In this document: one piece after another, positions 1 to 7,665 of the stretch
Layout of the letters: each line of letters opens with the position of its first letter
How positions within the stretch are numbered: the stretch's first letter is position 1
From: Oceanospirillaceae bacterium UBA2001
Lineage (GTDB): Bacteria; Pseudomonadota; Gammaproteobacteria; Pseudomonadales; Balneatricaceae
NCBI GenBank assembly: GCA_002335115.1
Contig: DDCR01000190.1
Location: 1 to 32,673 of the forward strand
Reading direction: 5' to 3'
DNA length: 32,673 nucleotides
Position numbers and translations under genes: made by a program
Notes under the pieces: generated by a model
What the model was told of the DNA's origin: nothing
The model's input: only the letters and a program-made list of their open reading frames with translations
Database searches by the model: none

Positions 1-209
1 ACCAGACAATCAAGGTCTTTTCGCCCTAACAATGCTTTTATTGATGGCTCAAATTCCGCTTCAGGGGCCAGTTTTTTTGCGACGGTTGCCATACCAGAAT
101 CGGGTTCAAAAATTGCCGCGATACGGGTATTCTCAAGCAGTTTAATATTCTTGATATGCTCCTGACCCATCATGCCACACCCGATCATGCCATAGTTTAA
201 AGCCGTCAC
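1..209 (-). CDS. Gfo/Idh/MocA-family oxidoreductase, N-terminal part only
   Basis: The reverse strand encodes about 69 residues running off the left edge. The start is a GTG at 207-209 (VTALNYGMIGCGMMGQEH), preceded by a GAAGGGG ribosome-binding site. The GMIGCGMMGQEH stretch is the Rossmann dinucleotide-binding loop of Gfo/Idh/MocA dehydrogenases, and the following segment (RIAAIFEPD) matches the second beta strand, with an acidic residue that usually contacts the NAD(P) ribose. Enzymes of this family oxidise or reduce sugars and cyclitols. The gene follows the GntR regulator by 16 bases on the same strand, so the two are probably co-transcribed. It may belong to the catabolic module divergently transcribed from 1082 onward. 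The substrate cannot be read because the catalytic EKP region lies outside the window. Confidence 0.8.
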   Translation of the reverse strand, partial: MTALNYGMIGCGMMGQEHIKNIKLLENTRIAAIFEPDSGMATVAKKLAPEAEFEPSIKALLGRKDLDCL

Positions 210-225
210 GAAAAATACCCCTTCA

Positions 226-981
226 TTATTTTATACGCGCGACATAACGCGCAACCCGAGGGTTAAACCAAGTCAGTGAATATTCAGCAAGCAGATTATT
301 TTGATCATAGCTTTGGCGCTCAATATATCCCCATACTTTATCCTCATTATTTAAATGACTCACTGTTGAGTCTTTGGCAAACGTAGCGGGGGTCCAATCT
401 GGCATCTGTTTTACGCTCACTTGATCTTCTGCGCTAGTAATCCAAAATTTAAGATTTTCACGATAAAACAAATATAATGAGTCGGACAAATCTTCCACAC
501 TCACGTGTCTATTTTTAGGCGCATCTATCCATATCTCCTCAATCGCACTATCAATTGAATTCAGCTGCCTTAATCTTCTTATTCTAAATCCGTCGGCAGC
601 AGTTCCAAATTGAGGACCCAATGCTGGAAAATATTTAGCTTTGTTAAGCTTTTCAACGGATAAAACTTGAGCCGTTGGCAGACCTCCTCCTTTGATTAAC
701 TCTAAGCGGAAGAAACTGTATATTGTATCAATGTGTTGAGACTGCATAGGTTTACGAACATAATTACCAGAACCTTGCACTCGCTCCAAAAGGCCTTTTT
801 GTGTTAGCTCCATTAATGCCTTACGCAAGGTGCCAACGGCTACCCCAAGCTCGTCTGCCATCAAACGTTCAGAGGCCAAGCGTGATCCATCAGCCAATAT
901 CCCAGCTTGAATTTCACGCGCTAACATTTCACTAATTTCAACATGCAATGGTAGTCGATTTTTGGATAATGCAGATTTCAT
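226..981 (-). CDS. GntR-family transcriptional regulator (HutC/UTRA type)
   Basis: This is a 251-residue regulator when started at the ATG at 981 (MKSALSKNRLPLHVEISEML). An in-frame TTG at 1032 would add 17 residues, but these are outside the winged-helix domain and overlap the likely operator region. Residues ~10-75 carry the GntR winged helix (LASERLMADELGVAVGTLRKAL). Residues ~85-250 have the length and pattern of a UTRA effector-binding domain, whose ligand is normally the substrate of the neighbouring pathway. It is divergent from the monooxygenase-TRAP operon starting at 1082 and most likely represses or induces it, responding to the transported substrate or an intermediate. It appears to be followed in the same operon by the truncated oxidoreductase at the left edge. 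Family assignment is firm; target and ligand are inferred from position. Confidence 0.88.
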   Translation of the reverse strand: MKSALSKNRLPLHVEISEMLAREIQAGILADGSRLASERLMADELGVAVGTLRKALMELTQKGLLERVQGSGNYVRKPMQSQHIDTIYSFFRLELIKGGGLPTAQVLSVEKLNKAKYFPALGPQFGTAADGFRIRRLRQLNSIDSAIEEIWIDAPKNRHVSVEDLSDSLYLFYRENLKFWITSAEDQVSVKQMPDWTPATFAKDSTVSHLNNEDKVWGYIERQSYDQNNLLAEYSLTWFNPRVARYVARIK

Positions 982-999
982 ATACTGTGAGATTTTTGT

Positions 1000-1037
1000 T
1001 AATTGATGCACTATTGATATATTGATACACAATTGTT
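1000..1037. promoter_or_regulatory. Candidate GntR operator in divergent control region
   Basis: Between the two divergent starts (981 and 1082) the sequence has three near-copies of TTGATR, at about 1003, 1014 and 1022, followed by the palindrome ACAATTGT at 1029-1036. GntR/HutC regulators usually bind short inverted repeats in such control regions. The assignment is positional and no consensus for this regulator is known to me. Confidence 0.35.
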
Positions 1038-1081
1038 ATAGTAATTTAAATCACTCAATTAATCAATGGAAGAAAGCTAAC

Positions 1082-2239
1082 TTGTCTATTGTCCCTATAA
1101 GATCAGAACACACCACTGCAGCAGAAATCGCATGGTTCGCACCTTTATGTTCTGATGATTACCATCATTTGGGAGTGCCTGAAGGCAGCTTGCGTTCTTC
1201 ATGGGAAAATACCTCAAACATTATTCAAACGGCGGACAAACTAGGCTATAGAAACATTTTATGCCCCTCCTCTTATCAAGTGGGGCAAGACACACTTACA
1301 TTTGTGGCAGGTAATGCTCCTCTTACTGATAATATCAACATATTAGCCGCCGTAAGGTGCGGTGAAATGCACCCAATTATGCTGGCGAGAACCCTTGCCA
1401 CCCTCGACCATATGATGAGGGGACGCTTAACTGTTAATATTATTTCTTCAGATTTTCCGGGCCAAAAAGAAGACAGTGCATTTCGTTATCAACGCTCACG
1501 CGAGGTTGTTGAAATTTTAAAACAAGCCTGGACACAGGATGAGATTAACTTCCAGGGGGAGATTTATAATTTTGAAAACCTACCAGCAGGTCCCGCTAAA
1601 CCTTATCAGCAAAGTGGTGGGCCCTTGCTGTATTTTGGCGGTTACTCACCGTCTGCATTAGATTTATGTGGCGAACATTGTGATGTCTATTTAATGTGGC
1701 CGGAAAAACAAGAAGCTCTGGCAGAGCGTATGAAAGCTGTTAATGAGTGCGCACGAAGTTATGGACGGGTCTTAGATTATGGACTGCGCGTGCATATGAT
1801 TGTTCGAGATACCGAAGCCGAGGCAAAAGAATACGCAAGAGAGCTCGTTTCCAAACTCGATGATGAGCAGGGTAAACTCATTCGTGAAAGGGCGTTAGAT
1901 TCAATCTCTTTAGGGGTTTCGCACCAAACAAAAAACCGCGAACTGGCAGATTTGGAAGGTTATATCGAACCCCATTTATGGACAGGGGTTGGACGCGCTC
2001 GTTCGGGTTGCGGTGCCGCATTAGTTGGTTCGACAGATCAGATTTTAACGCAGATTGAACAGTATAAAAAAATGGGTATTCGAGCGTTTATATTTTCAGG
2101 TTATCCGCACCTTGCAGAGTGTGAAATATTTGGCAAAAAAGTTCTCCCACACCTTGAAACATGTTCACTGCCTCAATTGCAAGGCCGGGTTCCCACCTCT
2201 ACACCACACACACCATTAGGCATAGGAGAAAGACGTTAA
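1082..2239 (+). CDS. SsuD-like FMNH2-dependent monooxygenase (LLM class), putative organosulfonate monooxygenase
   Basis: This 385-residue protein belongs to the bacterial-luciferase-like (LLM) flavin monooxygenases and is close to alkanesulfonate monooxygenase SsuD. The C-terminal stretch LWTGVGRARSGCGAALVGS and the FSGYPHL motif match the conserved SsuD region that holds active-site arginine and tyrosine residues. The N-terminal AWFAPL and YHHLG resemble the SsuD beta-1/His region. Such enzymes use FMNH2 and O2 to cleave a C-S bond, giving an aldehyde plus sulfite. No ATG suits the start. I chose the TTG at 1082 because GGAAG lies 9 bases upstream; an upstream in-frame TTG at 1022 would add 20 unconserved residues. 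The stop overlaps the next start (TAATG). A flavin reductase that can supply FMNH2 and an AKR that can reduce the aldehyde are in the same operon. The sulfonate substrate is inferred from the family, not shown. Confidence 0.82.
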   Translation: MSIVPIRSEHTTAAEIAWFAPLCSDDYHHLGVPEGSLRSSWENTSNIIQTADKLGYRNILCPSSYQVGQDTLTFVAGNAPLTDNINILAAVRCGEMHPIMLARTLATLDHMMRGRLTVNIISSDFPGQKEDSAFRYQRSREVVEILKQAWTQDEINFQGEIYNFENLPAGPAKPYQQSGGPLLYFGGYSPSALDLCGEHCDVYLMWPEKQEALAERMKAVNECARSYGRVLDYGLRVHMIVRDTEAEAKEYARELVSKLDDEQGKLIRERALDSISLGVSHQTKNRELADLEGYIEPHLWTGVGRARSGCGAALVGSTDQILTQIEQYKKMGIRAFIFSGYPHLAECEIFGKKVLPHLETCSLPQLQGRVPTSTPHTPLGIGERR

Positions 2240-3141
2240 TGCAACGCATAGCACTCTCAAAAGATCTGGAATTAAGTCAAATAATATATGGCATGTGGCG
2301 CTTAGGGGATGATCACGACACCTCGCCTGCCGCCGTACAGGCCAAAATAGAGGCGTGTTTAGAGCAAGGGATTACCTCCCTGGATCAAGCCGACATTTAT
2401 GGCGATTATGGTGCTGAAAGCCTACTTGGAAAATGTTTTTCTGCTGCTCCACACTTAATAGATAAAGTCGAGATAATAACCAAATGCGATATCGTTGCGC
2501 CAGTGGGTCGATATCAAAGTGCGCGCGTGAAACATTATGATACATCAATAGCCCATATTAATTCTTCAGTCGAATGCTCTTTAACACAAATGCATATAGA
2601 GCATATTGATTGTTTGTTAATTCATCGCCCTGACCCTTTAATGGATCATGAAGAGACGGGACGAGCACTAGATGCACTGGTGAAATCTGGCAAAGTTGGA
2701 TCTGTTGGTGTTTCCAACTTTAAACCCCATGATTGGACCTTGCTACAATCGGCTATGAATACCCAACTTGTCACAAACCAGATTGAACTTAGCGTTATAG
2801 AAACCAGCCCTTTTACTAATGGGGACATTGCCTTCTTACAAGAACGAAAAATTAAACCTATGGCTTGGTCTCCCCTTGGCGGAGGGTCGCTGTTCAACTC
2901 TAACGACCAAAAAAGTAAAGCCATTTTTAACTGTTTATCTAACATTGCCAATGAACAAAACGCCACTGCAGATGCAGTGGCTATAGCATGGCTATTAAAA
3001 CATCCATCTAAGGTTTTACCCGTCATGGGCACCAATAACCTTAGCCGTATTAAAACATTATCCAGTGCACTTAACGTCAATCTGGATCGTCAAGCATGGT
3101 TTGAAATCTATACCGCCGCGCTTGGACACGAAGTGGCATAA
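2239..3141 (+). CDS. YdhF-like aldo/keto reductase
   Basis: This 300-residue NADPH-dependent AKR strongly resembles E. coli YdhF (shared stretches HADIYG/QADIYG, LLIHRPDPLMD, SGKV, GVSNF, MAWS.LGGG.LF, ALG at the C-terminus). The catalytic tetrad is visible: Asp49, Tyr54, Lys82 and His129. The start is the ATG at 2239, which overlaps the preceding stop by one base and has an AGGAGAAAG ribosome-binding site. An upstream in-frame ATG at 2161 lies inside the monooxygenase gene and is not preferred. It is translationally coupled to the monooxygenase, so it probably reduces or oxidises the product of that enzyme, for example the aldehyde left after C-S cleavage. In the sulfoquinovose monooxygenase pathway an AKR (SmoB) reduces 6-oxo-glucose to glucose. 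Whether this is the same chemistry is unproven. Confidence 0.87.
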   Translation: MQRIALSKDLELSQIIYGMWRLGDDHDTSPAAVQAKIEACLEQGITSLDQADIYGDYGAESLLGKCFSAAPHLIDKVEIITKCDIVAPVGRYQSARVKHYDTSIAHINSSVECSLTQMHIEHIDCLLIHRPDPLMDHEETGRALDALVKSGKVGSVGVSNFKPHDWTLLQSAMNTQLVTNQIELSVIETSPFTNGDIAFLQERKIKPMAWSPLGGGSLFNSNDQKSKAIFNCLSNIANEQNATADAVAIAWLLKHPSKVLPVMGTNNLSRIKTLSSALNVNLDRQAWFEIYTAALGHEVA

Positions 3142-3145
3142 TGCA

Positions 3146-3700
3146 ATGAATTCAACTCAACCATCCAACTTAAAACTTGCTCTTATGCCAACAGACTTAG
3201 ATCAATCTCAAGAGACAATGATGGTCCCTAGCCAAGAAAATCATCGTGCATTCAGGAATGCTTTAGGGCAGTTTGGAACAGGCGTGACCGTTATTACAGC
3301 CCATGACAATCACTCACCTATTGGTATGACAGTCAATTCATTTGCATCGGTTTCATTAGATCCAGCTTTGGTTTTATGGTCGATAGCCAACAAGTCAGAA
3401 AGAAGAGATGCATTCTATAATGCTGGTTTTTTTGCAGTGCATGTTTTAGCAGAAGATCAGGCCGATCTCGCACTCAACTTTGCCAAAAATCCAACTGCTT
3501 TTGAAGACTGCGAATGGCATTTTGGCAAACATCACCTACCCATTTTACCTGAGGCCATAGCAAGGTTTGAATGCAGCATACAAACAACATATGACGGGGG
3601 CGATCACACGATAATCATTGGTAAAGTAGAGCAGTTCACGCAGAACGAGGGCAAGCCTTTGATGTTTGCTGGAGGCCATTTTGGTAAGTTTTCACAATAA
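3146..3700 (+). CDS. Flavin reductase domain protein (FMN:NAD(P)H oxidoreductase)
   Basis: This 184-residue protein is of the HpaC/flavin-reductase-like family. Conserved features are FRNALGQFGTGVTVITA near residue 35, the flavin-contact segment GMTVNSFASVSLDPALVLWS, the FAVHVLAEDQ segment and the C-terminal DHTIIIGKVE. Such proteins reduce free FMN with NAD(P)H and hand it to a partner monooxygenase. The start is uncertain: ATG 3146 comes 4 bases after the AKR stop and is the tightest fit; ATG 3185 or the pair near 3218-3221 are alternatives, as the first ~30 residues are not part of the domain. The obvious partner is the SsuD-like monooxygenase two genes upstream, which makes this a two-component system. 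Confidence 0.87.
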   Translation: MNSTQPSNLKLALMPTDLDQSQETMMVPSQENHRAFRNALGQFGTGVTVITAHDNHSPIGMTVNSFASVSLDPALVLWSIANKSERRDAFYNAGFFAVHVLAEDQADLALNFAKNPTAFEDCEWHFGKHHLPILPEAIARFECSIQTTYDGGDHTIIIGKVEQFTQNEGKPLMFAGGHFGKFSQ

Positions 3701-3739
3701 CCTCATTTACAGTCAAGTTAACTTCCAGCGCACCACATT

Positions 3740-4345
3740 GTGAAAACGATCCGTGCAGTGCTAGCGATGTTTGACGCAATAAATACTCGTGCACTTATTT
3801 TGGGGCGCGCGATAGGCCTTGTTGCGCTTGGGTTAATGGTGCTGGTGATTTTGACGCAAATATTTTTTAGGTATGTGCTTAACAATGCCCTTCCGTGGCC
3901 AGAGGAGGCTGCAAGGGCTTTGATGATTTGGATGATGGCGATGGTTGCACCTTCTGCGTATCGTTACACTGGCTTTGTTTCCATTAACATGTTGCATGAA
4001 TACATCCCCGCTCGCCTTAAAAATTACTTGATACTGTCGATATTATTACTCTGCACTTTTGTCTCTATCATCATGCTACAGCATGCCTGGACGCACTTTT
4101 CTTCACCTTTACTATTTGACTCATCTGGTTTAAACAGATTGCTACAAGATACCGGTATAAACCAACTTTTGGGTACGCAGATACAATTTAGAACTGCTTA
4201 TATTTATTTAGCCATGAGTGTTTTTCTTACGCTTATTTTAATGGTTTCTTTAGAATTGGTTATGCGTCAATTTGCCAGAATTATATGGGGAAATGAAAGC
4301 TTTCCCTCACCCAAACTTCCCAATGTAATGGCGGTAAATTCGTGA
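3740..4345 (+). CDS. TRAP transporter small membrane subunit (DctQ family)
   Basis: This 201-residue membrane protein has four hydrophobic segments at about residues 25-45, 60-75, 95-115 and 153-173. The family signature is the stretch with QIFFRYVLNNALPWPEEAARALMIW (read here in parts: FFRYV, then PWPEEAAR). It is the Q subunit that joins the large permease in sodium- or proton-driven uptake of organic anions. The GTG start at 3740 lacks a strong ribosome-binding site; an ATG at 3767 is possible. The gene follows the flavin reductase by 39 bases and overlaps dctM by four bases (GTGA), so the importer belongs to the monooxygenase operon. Confidence 0.9.
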   Translation: MKTIRAVLAMFDAINTRALILGRAIGLVALGLMVLVILTQIFFRYVLNNALPWPEEAARALMIWMMAMVAPSAYRYTGFVSINMLHEYIPARLKNYLILSILLLCTFVSIIMLQHAWTHFSSPLLFDSSGLNRLLQDTGINQLLGTQIQFRTAYIYLAMSVFLTLILMVSLELVMRQFARIIWGNESFPSPKLPNVMAVNS

Positions 4346-5871
4346 TCTTAGCGTGGTTCTTACCCTTGTTTCTTATATTTTTGATGATCGGAGTACCGGT
4401 ATATTTCGCTATGCTTGCCGCTCCTGGTTTCATGTTATATCTCAACGGGCAAGAGCGAGACATTGCGCTGATGTATCGCAATATTTTTAACGGCATCGAT
4501 AATGGTGTGTTGCTGGCTATTCCTTTTTTCATGCTTGCTGGCGAGTTAATGAACAAGGCTGGCATAACAGAACGTTTAGTGGCGTTTTCTCAGACCATTA
4601 TTGGTTCGGTCAGAGGCGGCCTAGCACAGGTAAACATTCTATCTTCAATGCTTTTTGCTGGTATGTCAGGCTCAGCAGTGGCTGATACTTCTGCGTTGGG
4701 CTCTATGCTCATTCCAGCGATGGAAAAACAAGGTTACACAAGAAAGTTTGCTGCAGCGATTACGGCTGCATCGTCAGTTATTGGCCCCATCATCCCCCCT
4801 TCAGGCATTATGATCATCTATGCTTATGTGATGGAAGTTTCAGTTGCGGCTTTATTTGCTGGCGGCATTATTCCTGGCATTCTGGTGGGCATGGGTTTGA
4901 TGATTATGACAAGGTTGATGGCTAATAAATATGAATTCCCTCCAGCAAAACGTTTTGTCATTGAAGGAGTGCACATTTCTAATGCTGAAAATTTTGTCGC
5001 CCGTGTTATTGCCCGATTGATGCTCGCAACTGTTTTATATCCTTTAGCAATCAATGTAATAACTATTCAAATAGCTGACCATTTTAAGCATGTTTTATTT
5101 CATTTTACATGTGCCTTAATCGTCACAGAAATTCTATTTCAAATTCAAAGACGCTTAGTCTCAAATGAATTTAGGATCGTGGCAAAACGTGCAGTACTAC
5201 CTTTATTAACACCAGTTATTATTTTGGGTGGTATTTTAGGTGGTGTAGCAACCCCGACAGAGGCCTCTGCTCTTGCTGTTGCCTATTCAGCATTGCTTGG
5301 TTTAATCATTTTACGCTCCATAAATTTAAAAGATCTTGGTCCCATTTTGGTGAAGTCTGCGATCACCTCATCCGTTGTTTTATTATTGGTAGGCGCAGCC
5401 ATGGCATTTAAAACGGTTGTAAGCCTTTCTCATATCGCAGAAGATTTAGCGGTATATATACTGGCTTTAACTAACAATCCACTTCTATTACTGCTGTTGA
5501 TCAATCTTTTATTGTTTATAGTGGGTATGTTTTTAGATGCCGGGCCAGCAATTATAATATTAGGGCCAATTTTGGCGCCCATATTTATTGATTTAGGAAT
5601 TCATCCTGTCCATTTTGCTATGATCATGTCGGTTAATTTAACCGTTGGATTAGCCACTCCTCCCATGGGCCTAGTCCTGTTTGTAGCCTCGTCGGTCTCT
5701 GGTGTGAAAGTAGAAACCATATCAAAGGCAATATTACCTTTTTTAGCGGTAGAAATTTTTGTAATTTTTCTCATCACCTATTTCCCTGTCATTTCACTGG
5801 GTATTCCTTCGTGGTTGGGGTTTGTTAAAGATGCTGATTTAATGGGGCCCATCGTGGGTTCGTTCTTTTAA
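4342..5871 (+). CDS. TRAP transporter large permease (DctM family), long form
   Basis: This is a 509-residue polytopic inner-membrane permease. Family landmarks are AIPFFMLAGELM (60-70), SGSAVADTSALGS (109-121), IIPPSGIMIIYAY (150-162), GGVATPTEASALAVAY (~300-315) and VNLTVGLATPPMGLVLF near the C-terminus. Typical DctM proteins have about 425-430 residues. Here roughly 65-75 extra residues lie at about 210-275, between the PPAKRF segment and the LTPVIILGGILGG helix, and they hold two additional hydrophobic segments. The GTG start at 4342 overlaps the dctQ stop. It acts with DctQ and the binding protein DctP encoded downstream to import the probable anionic substrate of the operon's monooxygenase. 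Confidence 0.92.
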   Translation: MILAWFLPLFLIFLMIGVPVYFAMLAAPGFMLYLNGQERDIALMYRNIFNGIDNGVLLAIPFFMLAGELMNKAGITERLVAFSQTIIGSVRGGLAQVNILSSMLFAGMSGSAVADTSALGSMLIPAMEKQGYTRKFAAAITAASSVIGPIIPPSGIMIIYAYVMEVSVAALFAGGIIPGILVGMGLMIMTRLMANKYEFPPAKRFVIEGVHISNAENFVARVIARLMLATVLYPLAINVITIQIADHFKHVLFHFTCALIVTEILFQIQRRLVSNEFRIVAKRAVLPLLTPVIILGGILGGVATPTEASALAVAYSALLGLIILRSINLKDLGPILVKSAITSSVVLLLVGAAMAFKTVVSLSHIAEDLAVYILALTNNPLLLLLLINLLLFIVGMFLDAGPAIIILGPILAPIFIDLGIHPVHFAMIMSVNLTVGLATPPMGLVLFVASSVSGVKVETISKAILPFLAVEIFVIFLITYFPVISLGIPSWLGFVKDADLMGPIVGSFF

Positions 5872-5903
5872 TCAAATTGAGGAGTTTACACATTTTCCAT
5901 ATA

Positions 5904-6017
5904 CTTCAAGGGGTCTTTTTGTTCTGATCAGCCATAACAGGGCACCTTTTGAAGGGGAAAAGTTAGAAACTGACGAACGTTAAAAATTCGTCAACAATAA
6001 AAAAAGGGCATAAGCCC
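5904..6017 (+). other. Three-hairpin intercistronic region between dctM and dctP
   Basis: The 165-base gap before dctP holds three inverted repeats. The first pairs 5904-5914 (CTTCAAGGGGT) with 5944-5954 (ACCTTTTGAAG), 11 pairs including two G-U. The second, 5971-5993, is TGACGAA, a nine-base loop, then TTCGTCA. The third, 6006-6017, is GGGC-ATAA-GCCC. None is followed by a run of T, so they look like mRNA processing or stabilising structures rather than terminators. Such structures often raise the amount of binding protein relative to permease. Confidence 0.5.
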
Positions 6018-6036
6018 AATTTACTGAGGAGTTCAT

Positions 6037-7104
6037 ATGAATACTTTTATTAAAACTTTGGGAGTGACTGCTTTCACCGTTGGTTTAATGGCAGCAAGCA
6101 CAGTCACTGCGTATGCTGCGGACTATACGATACGAGCAACTGCCAACTCTAACGAAAATGACGAAGATTATGATGGCCTTGTGGTTTTCAAAAACTTTGT
6201 GGAGGCCGCTTCAAATGGCGAAATTGCTGTAGAATTATTTATTGGCACACAACTATGTTCAAAAGGCGCTGAGTGTCTGCAAGGCGTAGCCGATGGTTCA
6301 ATTGATGTTTACATTTCAACATCTGGTGGCGCTGCAGGTGCATTTCCATACGTTCAGGTCCTAGATTTACCCTATCTTATGGCAAGTGATCGAGTTGCAG
6401 AAAATGTCTTATCTGGCGATTTTACACGTACTATGCGTGATATGGCCCTTAAAGATTCTGCTGATAAAATTCGTTTGATGACCATTGGCAATACGGGTGG
6501 ATGGCGTAACTTTGCAAATACAAAACGTAGAGTTCAAAACCCAAATGATATGGCGGGCCTTAAAATTCGAACCGTGGTTGCCGATCTACCCCAAGAATTA
6601 GTTAAAGCGTTGGGTGCGTCACCTACCCCAATACCTTGGCCTGAGTTGTTTACATCATTCCAAACGGGTGTGGTTGAAGGTTCTAAAAATGGCATTACAG
6701 ACATTATGGGCATGAAATTTCCTGATGCTGGTCTGAAATACGTCACCCTTGATGGTCATGCTTATATGGGCGCGCTTTGGTGGATGAACAACGAAAAGTT
6801 CTTGTCTATGCCTATTGAACTTCGTCAGGTTGTTGTGGATGGTTTTGCCGCTCTTCAACAGGCTACATTTGCTTCACCAAAACGCAAATCTATTAAAGCT
6901 TATGAAGATTTTGTTGCTGGAGGTGGCGATTTGTATGTGCCAACCCCTGCTGAAAAAGCTGCATTTAAAAAAGCGGCTACGCCGGTTTATGAATGGTTCC
7001 AAACCAATGTTAACGGTGGACCCGCAATCTTTAACGCTTTAACAAGCGCGGTCTCTCAAGCAGAAACAGCAATTGCTGCAGGTAATGCAAAAGACTTGAA
7101 TTAA
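6037..7104 (+). CDS. TRAP transporter periplasmic substrate-binding protein (DctP family)
   Basis: This 355-residue protein starts at an ATG with GAGGAG five bases upstream. A signal peptide covers residues 1-27 (positive N-terminus, hydrophobic core, TAYAA before DYTIRA). The mature protein has the DctP fold signatures: an early FKNFVEAAS.GEIAVELF, a GVADGSIDVYIS segment, the NDMAGLKIRTV segment in which the conserved arginine binds the ligand carboxylate or other anion, and WPELFTSFQTGVVEGSKNG. It captures substrate in the periplasm for DctQM. Here DctP is last in the operon (order Q-M-P), whereas P often comes first. The ligand is unknown; the monooxygenase next door suggests an organosulfonate. 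A terminator follows. Confidence 0.92.
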   Translation: MNTFIKTLGVTAFTVGLMAASTVTAYAADYTIRATANSNENDEDYDGLVVFKNFVEAASNGEIAVELFIGTQLCSKGAECLQGVADGSIDVYISTSGGAAGAFPYVQVLDLPYLMASDRVAENVLSGDFTRTMRDMALKDSADKIRLMTIGNTGGWRNFANTKRRVQNPNDMAGLKIRTVVADLPQELVKALGASPTPIPWPELFTSFQTGVVEGSKNGITDIMGMKFPDAGLKYVTLDGHAYMGALWWMNNEKFLSMPIELRQVVVDGFAALQQATFASPKRKSIKAYEDFVAGGGDLYVPTPAEKAAFKKAATPVYEWFQTNVNGGPAIFNALTSAVSQAETAIAAGNAKDLN

Positions 7105-7114
7105 AAACCAAGTC

Positions 7115-7143
7115 AGGGCCGCTCAACATAGCTGAACGGCCCT
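7115..7143 (+). terminator. Rho-independent terminator of the TRAP operon
   Basis: AGGGCCGCTCA and TGAACGGCCCT form an 11-pair stem with one G-U around a short loop, followed by ATTTATT. It lies 11 bases after the dctP stop and marks the end of the monooxygenase-TRAP operon. Confidence 0.8.
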
Positions 7144-7176
7144 ATTTATTGTATATTGAAACGCTCCATTTTTAGT

Positions 7177-7650
7177 TTATCTAAATGGATAGAGCCAAAC
7201 CCTATAATCATCAATTAATATATGAGCTTTTTGAATTTGTGCTGGGGTCATTTTTTTCACAACCTCTTCTTGGCTTATGGCCGCATCTGGATCGCCACCA
7301 ATGGCAGAAAGAACATACCACATATAGGCTCTGACAAGATCGGGCTTTTCAATACCCCTGCCTACTTCATAATACCATCCAACACCACTTTGAGCCCCTG
7401 GATGCCCTTTCATCGACGAGCGCAAGTACCATTCAAACGCTCTTTGGTCATCTTGGGGAACGCCCAAACCCATAGCGTACATGACCCCGATCAACTCTTC
7501 AGCATCGGCATTACCAGAACGTGCAGCTGGCAAAAGTTCACTCATGGCCTCTTTAAAGCTTCCCTGTTCCATAAGATCTCGAGCATGTTCAATCTCTGCA
7601 AAACACGATACCGAAAACGTCATCAACCCGAGCAACAAAAATTTACGCAC
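7177..7650 (-). CDS. Secreted Sel1-repeat protein
   Basis: This 157-residue protein starts at a GTG (7648-7650) with GAGAGAG upstream. Residues 1-18 form a signal peptide (MRKFLLLGLMTFSVSCFA), so it is periplasmic or, because of the Cys near the end, perhaps lipid-modified, although no clear lipobox is seen. Residues ~35-125 carry about two to three Sel1-like (TPR-like) repeats, recognisable as A..LIGVMYAMGLGVPQDDQRAFEWYLRSS and GWYYEVGRGIEKPDLVRAYMWY, written here in parts. Sel1 repeats mediate protein-protein contacts. It stands back to back with the cytochrome gene, with 15 bases between the starts, but no functional link can be shown. Confidence 0.82.
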   Translation of the reverse strand: MRKFLLLGLMTFSVSCFAEIEHARDLMEQGSFKEAMSELLPAARSGNADAEELIGVMYAMGLGVPQDDQRAFEWYLRSSMKGHPGAQSGVGWYYEVGRGIEKPDLVRAYMWYVLSAIGGDPDAAISQEEVVKKMTPAQIQKAHILIDDYRVWLYPFR

Positions 7651-7665
7651 AAACTCTCTCTTTTT

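Noticed and set aside
5875..5885. GAGGAG ribosome-binding-like sequence just after dctM
   Set aside because: No ATG, GTG or TTG start follows at a suitable distance; the short frame after it has no coding features.
7222..7665. Upstream extension of the cytochrome peroxidase reading frame
   Set aside because: It is antisense to the Sel1-repeat gene, which has a signal peptide and recognisable repeats; the extension has no family similarity.
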